This document shows positions 57,170-64,000 of a DNA stretch of 64,000 nt, piece after piece. The stretch's first letter is position 1. Each line of letters opens with the position of its first letter. The stretch covers positions 1,178,001 through 1,242,000 of the forward strand of contig CM071589.1 in assembly GCA_036429605.1 (NCBI GenBank), given 5' to 3'. This DNA is from Cladobotryum mycophilum. Its lineage: Eukaryota > Ascomycota > Sordariomycetes > Hypocreales > Hypocreaceae. The position numbers and the translations under genes are program-made. Below the pieces are notes generated by a model. That model saw only the letters and a list, made by a program, of their open reading frames with translations, searched no databases and had not been told where the DNA came from.

Positions 57170-60100
57170 GATGAAGCAAGGTCTCGCCGGTGATGCCCGG
57201 AAGCGTCACACTCGTCGCAAGAAACCGGGCAAGACGCCGCCCACTATTCCGTGGGTCGTTTCGATCAAAAAAAAAAGTCGCGATAGGAAGGCGGATTATG
57301 ACCTGTGAATTCGGAAGGGTGTTGGGCGTAACGCTCGTAAATGTGAAGACGGCGAGACTCCGGGGCCCTTGAACAGGCTCTTCGTAAGACCAAGCCTGCA
57401 AATTTCGAGGAGAAGATGATAAAGATGGTAAGAAAGTTGAAGAGACCGGCTTAGCTAAGGCTGATGGAAGTTTGCGAGTAATTGAGAGAAAGGAATCCCA
57501 GGATAATGAAGGACCCTTGAGTGTAATGTGCCATGGCCCATTGACAGTCCGGATGGACAACTCCCGGATTTGGCTCCACCACCTTGTCTTGTCATCATTG
57601 AATGCTTGTAGGTATGCTTACTTGCGGCAGTTGCCCGTTTTCTGTCTCCCCCTCCGAGTCAAGACTGATATCCATGTTGGCTCCCGTCATTGTACATACA
57701 TACAAGTACATGTCTCCTAATGTCTCAATACGTGTGTTTTTCTCTCTTTCCATTGGGCTTAACCAAGACAAGACACGGGACGTTTTCCTCACGCCATCAC
57801 TAGCATGATGGCCCCCAATTACAAATACTTGTAGCAAGATTCCTTGCGTCTTTTTCCAGCTCGGCGGTATAGAGTCTGAAGATCCATGGCAAAGGGAGAC
57901 GTGAAGAGAAGAGCCCAAGCTCAACAGGGCTGACCTTGTCGTGTGCAATTTGCTCTCTCTTAGGGCAATAAGGCGTGCGCTAGGCTCGGTACGACTCCAC
58001 CGTTGAATGTGTGCCAAGGGTCACTGGGCTCGAGCTGTTGGAGAAAATCCGCGCGAATGATAAAGAGGTATAAGGTGCCGGGCGGGCTTGGGACATCCAT
58101 GTCAGGGCCAGCAGAAACGGGAAAAATCCGGCACTGAGCTGGGATTCATGGTTTCCCCAGGCTAGCGCGACTCCATATACGCGCATAGAATAAACAAGTT
58201 CATACGGAGTAGGTCTTGGCCCCATTTCACGGCTCTGGAAATAATGGGTCATAGTGCTTACCATTTCTCGCAGCTCTTGACACCGTATTTCCCAGCAGCT
58301 TTTGTCTCTCTTTTCTTTTTCGTCCTTTTCCTTTTTGTACAAGTATCGACGGAGAGTCATTGCTCTCAGTGATGGGGGTTGTCACCACCCTAATGTTCCG
58401 GACGCCCGCAGTGCAGGGGCTAGAGCGGAGAAAGCGGCGAAGTGTGACAGACCGTTGGGAACTGGCAAATTGTTCAAAAAGGGCTAATTTGTCAGGGATA
58501 TTTTGCTTTGTTTCTCGTGTCAGATTTTTCTCCTTTGACCTCGAGGCTTCCTTCTGTGCTTCTTCTAAGGGGAGAGGGGGACCGAGTGCCGTATATATGG
58601 CTCTCATGGTCTGTGACCTAGTTCCGGCCCTTGTCTCTCGCCACTTAGTGAATCATTTTGTTCATAGTCAAGGGATTCGCATCTTCTCCTGTAGATTCGC
58701 TTACTTGTCTGCCCAGAATATCTGTCATTTGAGATCGACGTCCGTCCCCTGATTGACTACCGAAACAACTCAGCACGGTTTCCTCGACCAAGCGCTTGGT
58801 ATGGAGAGCGTAGGCGAGAGTCGTTTGTATGTATGACCCTATCCCCGTTCCGGGATTCTGAATCATTTGGCCACCATGGTTGGCCCAGTCGTATATCCGG
58901 GTTGTCTGCATAGAGTAAGGAGTCTCTAGGACCATAATGGAATATTTAATCGCAATCCTATATCACCTTGGCAAATTCCCTTTTTTTCTCTTCCGGTTAT
59001 CTATCTTGAAAAAGTAGGGTGATTGTTTCCGTGCGGTTAAAATGCTTCGTGGATATCGTTTTCTTCCGTCATACCCCATTTAGTGTTATCTATGAAGGAA
59101 CTTATAGGTCAAGTTTGGTATTTTGTAAACTTTGGGTATTTTCCATTATTCCGGGCATTCTGAAACTTCAAAGGGTGCCGCCGTAAATGCATTTGTAGAA
59201 TCAACAATATCCGCAGATCCGGAGAATCGTTCCGTTTCGCCTAGTAGGTCTCACTCCACGTCTAAATAGCATTGGTTCTAAAGTGATCATTGCTGGGGGC
59301 CAAAGCTTGGAGAGCGTAAGCATCATTCAAATTATCTGCCATGTCATAGCAAGATTGATCCGTGTGTGCCGATCGCCTATGACGGAATACAAGGTCCATT
59401 AAGGCATCAAATCAAGCCTTCATCGACAAGTCGTTATTCTCCTGTCAGCCCCCATTCCAGGAGTAGGTATTTGGGCAGGCAGCCTGAGCACCGAAAAACA
59501 AAACAATGGACCGCTATTCTTGGCCTAGGGGTCTATTTCGAGGGCCATTTTCGTTTAATGCTCCGCCTCGAAAGGACCTCTCTCCTCTCTCCTCTCTCCT
59601 TGATTCTTGGAAATGGAAGCGGTTGGCGCGCATATTGGACCTGCAATTGTGTAGTATCCACGGAGTTAGGACCTTTCTTGACTTTGGATATGGATATTCG
59701 CAGATGCCTAGTTGTGTGCGTACTGGTTCGGGGACCTTGAAACAGAGGGGCCTCCTCTTGCATAGCACGGCATGGCATGGCACGGATGACTCTGATCTGA
59801 TGAATCGGAGTCGCCATAGAGCCATTCATCCAATCCATACCTATCACATTTCACAGAGATAACAGGAGAATTGCAGCCCGTACCTGTAGATCCGCTGAGG
59901 GACCTGAATGATGCATAGCATGGATGTAACCTGGATATCCATCTGAGTCGTCGGCTGAAGTTGGCCACGGAGGCACAAGTAATTAATATTTAGGTAGCCT
60001 TGGGAACCCATCCAGTAGACTTTTCTCCCACACCACCACCACCACCACCATTCCTTCCTTTTACTTTATTTTCCCATTTATTCTTTTATCGCGGCTTCGG

Positions 60101-60442
60101 TTACTACCTATCTAGATCCATTTCCATTCCATCCACTGACACCTTGCCCACGGAGCAGCCCTGGAGCACTAAAATCTACTAATTAATCACTAATCGTCCA
60201 CTATAATTAGGGCGCCTCTTTGGGGTCCCGTCTGCTATTTCCGAGACTTATCTTAGCGCTCGTAGTGCAACGACACACCATTCATTCATCGGTCAACCTG
60301 TTTGTCTCCATAGGTACTTGTATGAAGCTGGCTCTTGCTCTCGCTCTGGCTCTGGCTCTCTTATAAGGCCGCAAATATTCGCCCTACCAAGTACATACTT
60401 ATCGATAAATTTGAGGGTGTCTTTTCGCCTGATTTGTTCGCC
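57170..60442. other. Divergent intergenic region of 3.3 kb
   Basis: I find no gene. Frames are short and overlap on both strands. A repeated CTCTCCTCT tract lies near 59580-59600 and ATGGC-type pentamers near 59765-59785; CCA triplets occur near 60032-60050. The right end is the FAD oxidase promoter. Confidence 0.5.
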
Positions 60443-62410
60443 ATGCTTCATCAACTTTGCGTTCTCACCACCTTGGCTATCGGACTCTCAACCCCCGTCT
60501 CAGGCTTAACGACCACAGACTGTGATTTAACCGGTATCAGCCAGGTAAGTTGTTCAACTTTCTTTTTCTTAATCCCCTAGTTTCACCACCGCTCGTTCCG
60601 TTGCTGGATATAAAGATGGACGATCCCCCTCTGCAAGTCAAAGTTGGTTGAAACATTGTCCAGAGTTGTGGGAGTATTGGGAAGTTTTCACCATTATAGA
60701 CATACCAACAACCATGAGGAATTGGCCATCTATGCTTCGCCATGGGCATAGAAACTCTTCTTTTACCAACTCTATTTTCCCTTCTTCCTCGTCCTCTTCC
60801 TCTCACATTCCCATTCGCTCATTCAGATTCTCAAAATCCTCACTCGAACACACATCTTACTCATGTCTCTCCACCGCTACAACCACCCCACCAAACTCTC
60901 CTGAGAATAATGCTGACCGGGGTACTAAACGCTCGGCGCAGTGCGACGCTCTGATTGCCGCAGGGTTGCGAGATCAACTCTTGTTCCCGGGTGACAACTC
61001 ATATGAGCCTAGAATCAACTCGTGGTGGTCTGCATCATCTCGCCTAAGACCGTGGTGTATCGTCCAACCACGGACTGTCCAAGATGTCTCCAAGGTCATG
61101 CGTGCATTGAGCCAGCTCGGCACCGGAGGATTTGCCGTGCGCAGCGGTGGCCATAGCCACTGGACTGGCGGTAGCAATATTGAGAATGGTATCACCATTG
61201 ATTTGGGGAAATTCGACGAGGTCTCCTACGTTCCCGGTAGCAAAATAGCTTCCATCGGCCCGGGTCAGCGATGGGGAGATGTTTTCCAGATTCTGGAGTC
61301 AAAGGGAGTCGCGGTAGCTGGTGGTCGCGATGGCAATGTTGGTGTTGGTGGTCTGGTAACTGGAGGCGGTAATTCATACTACACGGGTCGCCATGGCTTT
61401 GCGTGCGACACCCTGCTTAACGCTGAAGTTGTCCTGGCCGATGGCCGTATAGTCCATGCCAATGCTGTCGAGAACAGAGACTTGTGGAAAGCGCTAAAGG
61501 GTGGCTCTGGCAACTTTGGCATTGTTACCCGCTTCGACCTGGAGGCATTCCAGACTGGCCAGCTCTGGGGTGGTATGCGTGCTTCGAACAAGTCCACCGC
61601 CCCCGAGATCATCAAGGCACTTGTCAACTTCACCAACAACAACGCCAAGAACCCAGAGGCTGCTTTCCTCATCAACTTTACATACCAACCTAGTCTCGTT
61701 CAAGGAGAGTTGATCGTCGCCCACGTTCTCATCGATACAGACGGTGTTCCAAAACCCTCCATCTTCCGCGAGGTTCTGCAGGTTCCTGAGCTCTTCAGCG
61801 ACATGAAGAAGAGGCCAATGAGCGGTATTGCTAATGACTATGTGCTCCCTTCCGGCAAGAGGTATGTTCATGTAATCCCGTCTCCTTACTATCTTGTGCT
61901 AACAATCATAGCAATGTCTGGTTCACTCTGACATTCAAGAATGACGCTCGTGTGGTACAAAGGGCATTTGACCTCCAGGAAGCCTTTGTTGCCGATCTCC
62001 TGACCATCATCCCCGCCAATCAACTCGTTGCTCAAAGTCTTTTTCAACCCCTGCCTAGGTTCTTCAGTGAGATTGGCCTCAAGAAGGGTGGCAACGTCTT
62101 GGGACTCGATTCTGCCAAGGACAACTCCCTTCTGTGGCTAGGCGCCATTGCTGTCGAAAGCCCAGAGTACGAAGCCATTGTGCGCCGAAAAGCCGCTGCT
62201 ATGAAATCTTGCCTGGAGCAATACGCCATTTCCATTAATGCTCTGGTGCCATGGCAGTACCTGAACTACGCCGATCCAAGCCAGAATCCACTCAAGAGCT
62301 ACGGTCAACAAAATCTGCAGTTCCTCCGCTCCGTTTCCAGGAAGTACGACCCCAATGGTGTCTTCCAGAACCAGGTTCCTGGCGGATTCAAGCTGTCCAG
62401 GGCGGAGTAG
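60443..62410 (+). CDS. Secreted BBE-like FAD-linked oxidase, at least three exons
   Basis: Exons 60443-60544, 60942-61861 and 61912-62410 give 506 residues. The N-terminus (MLHQLCVLTTLAIGLSTPVSG) is a signal peptide. The FAD-binding domain (PF01565) includes RPWCIVQPRTVQDVS, RSGGHSHW with the likely flavin-linking His at about 105, and GVGGLVTGGGN; the C-terminal BBE region (PF08031) has PWQYLNYADPSQNP and YDPNGVFQNQVPGGFKL. The second flavin-linking Cys of bicovalent members is replaced (GGRDGNVGVGG), so single attachment is expected. Such enzymes oxidise sugars, alcohols or secondary metabolites. Intron 1, 397 nt, is long and may hide a further small exon, so residues 30-40 are uncertain. 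Intron 2 is GTATGT..CATAG. Confidence 0.85.
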
Positions 62411-62793
62411 AGAGCCCATCCAACCGCTCTCTCCAATATAAAACTATCATCTACATAGTATTTTACATTCAAAACCGAGCTGGTAGCTCCTGGGAGGAGG
62501 TTTCACATCGATGTATGTCTTAGTGTATTTAATTCATATATTAATTTTTGTACATATGATGTCTCATCATCACTTAGTCGAGTCGCGCTGGCCATTTCTT
62601 ATGTTAATAAAACGCACACCGATTTGCACTTGCTAAGTTCATAGCCCATTCTCATGTGATGCTCTTTCCAGATGGTGGCAATCTAGACATTATTTATATC
62701 GAAATGGTATCGACAAATGCCTACTTGAAGAAACAACCCAGTCATCGGGTGGCTGTACCGGGGGTTCTACCGACAAATGCGTTTCCGGGTCAC

Positions 62794-63111
62794 GGGAAGC
62801 TACGCAGCGGAATTCCTTTTCAAATCACAGGGAAATGTGCGAAGAAATTGGTTTCTGAATCACAGGGAGTTTTGCAACGGGATCCCTTTCCAAATCACAG
62901 AAAGCTGCACAGAGACTCTGTGCAGCTGGAAGTTGGACGAAGGGATCGCTTTCCAAACCACAGAGAACTTTGCGAATAAATTCGTTTCCGAATTAGGTGG
63001 AACTCTGCGGAATGCCTACAAAACCAGAAGCTGTACCAAGGGACCCCATTTCAAACCACGAGAAGTTATGTAATGGGGCGTCTTTCCAAACTACAGGGAG
63101 CTGTATGAAGA
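62794..63111. repeat. Degenerate tandem array, unit about 35 bp, about nine copies
   Basis: Units start near 62794, 62830, 62865, 62900, 62963, 62998, 63029, 63062 and 63097. The pattern is GGGAAGCTGTGC, then a variable G-rich part, then CTTTCCAAATCACA. Copies differ at many positions, so the array is old. Unit 4 is about 63 bp because it carries a hairpin insertion. The 35-bp period is not a multiple of three, so it is not a coding repeat. Confidence 0.8.
62903..62927. repeat. Perfect inverted repeat, 12-bp arms, 1-bp spacer
   Basis: AGCTGCACAGAG, one A, then its exact reverse complement, inside the fourth unit of the tandem array. It accounts for most of that unit's extra length. Confidence 0.9.
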
Positions 63112-63531
63112 CATTATTTTATATTTCATCGGCAAATAAACGACTCCTTTAACGATATGCTTCCCAACAACAAAAGCGATGAGTCTATCAAAAATTAAGT
63201 CTGGCTTAAATTCTGAAAGTTTAGCCAAAGATGGTTTCCGTGGATTGACAGCTCTTCTCGCTATAAACTTCGGCTCTCTCATCGGTAAGCTTTCCATGTC
63301 CACGATCAGTGCATCTCGAACATCAAAAGTATAGACAAGTTTACTGCCAAAAGTTTATTTCCTACAGTTTTCTGCCAAGACAGGCAAAATATGTCGTCAA
63401 ACCTAAACGGAATGGAATACCTACAGGTTCTTTTCTTGGTACGTAATGTTCTTGCATTCTTCTCTACCCAACTTCCCTCTCTAATTATCGCTTCAAAGTC
63501 TTGTCAGTTCGAGTAACATACTGATTTCACC

Positions 63532-63900
63532 ATGGAGTCTCTATATTGGGACTTATTCACATCACCGGCTGACGACTGTCACCATCACACCACTACTGAT
63601 GCGACCTCGTACGAGGCTTCGTCAACAGGGGAGCACTGTGCCAAATGTGAGAAAATCGGGCGCCAGCGAGGCCGGTTAACACGATATAGGCGGCCGTTTC
63701 GGCCTGTGTTGACATCTGCATCGGTGAAAGAAGTTCATCATTCGCGAGATTTGTGCCTTAGCGTGGATATTCCAAGCTTTTTTGATTGTTTGTTTTCGAT
63801 AGGGGTGAAGCGGACGTGTTTACCTTGGAACAGAGTGAAGAGAATGATTGTGTACGAGGATGGAAGGGAACGAAAGATGGAGGTGAATCCGTTGGATTAA
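63532..63900 (+). CDS. Small hypothetical protein, 122 residues
   Basis: The ATG is in a strong context (CACCATGG) and the frame runs 122 codons to a TAA at 63898-63900. The product has a His/Thr-rich N-terminal part (CHHHTTTD), a CxxC pair (CAKC), a basic middle (GRQRGRLTRYRR) and no signal peptide or membrane span. I do not recognise it. It may be a lineage-specific gene or a chance frame. Confidence 0.5.
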   Translation: MESLYWDLFTSPADDCHHHTTTDATSYEASSTGEHCAKCEKIGRQRGRLTRYRRPFRPVLTSASVKEVHHSRDLCLSVDIPSFFDCLFSIGVKRTCLPWNRVKRMIVYEDGRERKMEVNPLD

Positions 63901-64000
63901 AAGGTTCATTCTGTAGCGATGTCGCCCAACGGCCTGGATCATGTGTTTGAAGAGATTTTATGCAAGCCTCGATTCCAGACTAGGCAAATGTTTAACAACC

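Larger units (their letters stand above)
62411..63531. other. Intergenic region with degenerate tandem repeat
   Basis: It holds the 3' flank of the oxidase gene, the tandem array at 62794-63111 and the leader of the small gene at 63532. A 70-codon minus-strand frame at 63091-63303 has no family features. Confidence 0.5.

Noticed and set aside
45835..62410. Secondary-metabolite cluster (transporter, kinase, desaturase, FAD oxidase)
   Set aside because: No polyketide synthase, NRPS, terpene synthase or cluster regulator is present; the genes are mixed housekeeping and orphan types.
62794..63111. CRISPR-like array of 35-bp repeats
   Set aside because: Units abut directly with no unique spacers, copies are strongly diverged, and the genome is fungal.
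63091..63303. 70-codon minus-strand frame as a transposase remnant
   Set aside because: Amino-acid pattern is protein-like but matches no family I can name; too short to support.

Overview
This window is nuclear DNA of a filamentous ascomycete, most likely a sordariomycete of the Hypocreales type. The evidence is short (about 45-110 nt) GT-AG introns, a Cdc7/SepH-type septation kinase, a Pth11-like receptor, an Ice2 homologue, a fungal VAP/Scs2 homologue, and widely spaced genes on both strands separated by microsatellite-rich spacers. No bacterial, viral or plasmid signature was seen. Intron borders were assigned by eye from splice signals, reading-frame arithmetic and remembered protein families; no searches were run.

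Layout. 1-15 kb: one single-span membrane protein gene (3931-4820) in long non-coding DNA, including a gene desert of about 10 kb. 15-20 kb: a glutamine-rich protein gene (15050-16776) behind a leader of about 1.6 kb without any ATG, then a minus-strand membrane protein gene with an in-frame stop. 21-30 kb: the ten-exon sepH kinase gene and a 466-residue protein of unknown function. 31-35.5 kb: dihydrofolate/folylpolyglutamate synthase with an unusual C-terminal extension, a DUF218-type protein, and an alpha/beta hydrolase. 35.5-41 kb: a second gene desert. 41-54 kb: Ice2, a possible tRNA-derived SINE, an amino-acid transporter, an APH-type kinase, a sphingolipid delta-4 desaturase and VAP/Scs2. 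55-64 kb: a Pth11-like receptor, a BBE-like FAD oxidase, a degenerate 35-bp tandem array and a small hypothetical gene.

Functional links. Ice2, the delta-4 desaturase and VAP all act in ER membrane and lipid biology and lie within 13 kb, but there is no sign of a co-regulated cluster. SepH is a cytokinesis regulator and the folate synthase is housekeeping.

The most consequential observation concerns sequence quality or evolution. Five conserved genes (membrane protein, Q-rich protein, SepH, desaturase, VAP) are each broken by exactly one missing base, and in every case the break lies at or next to a run of four to six C or G. This looks like systematic homopolymer under-calling, and any gene in this assembly that appears disrupted should be judged with that in mind.
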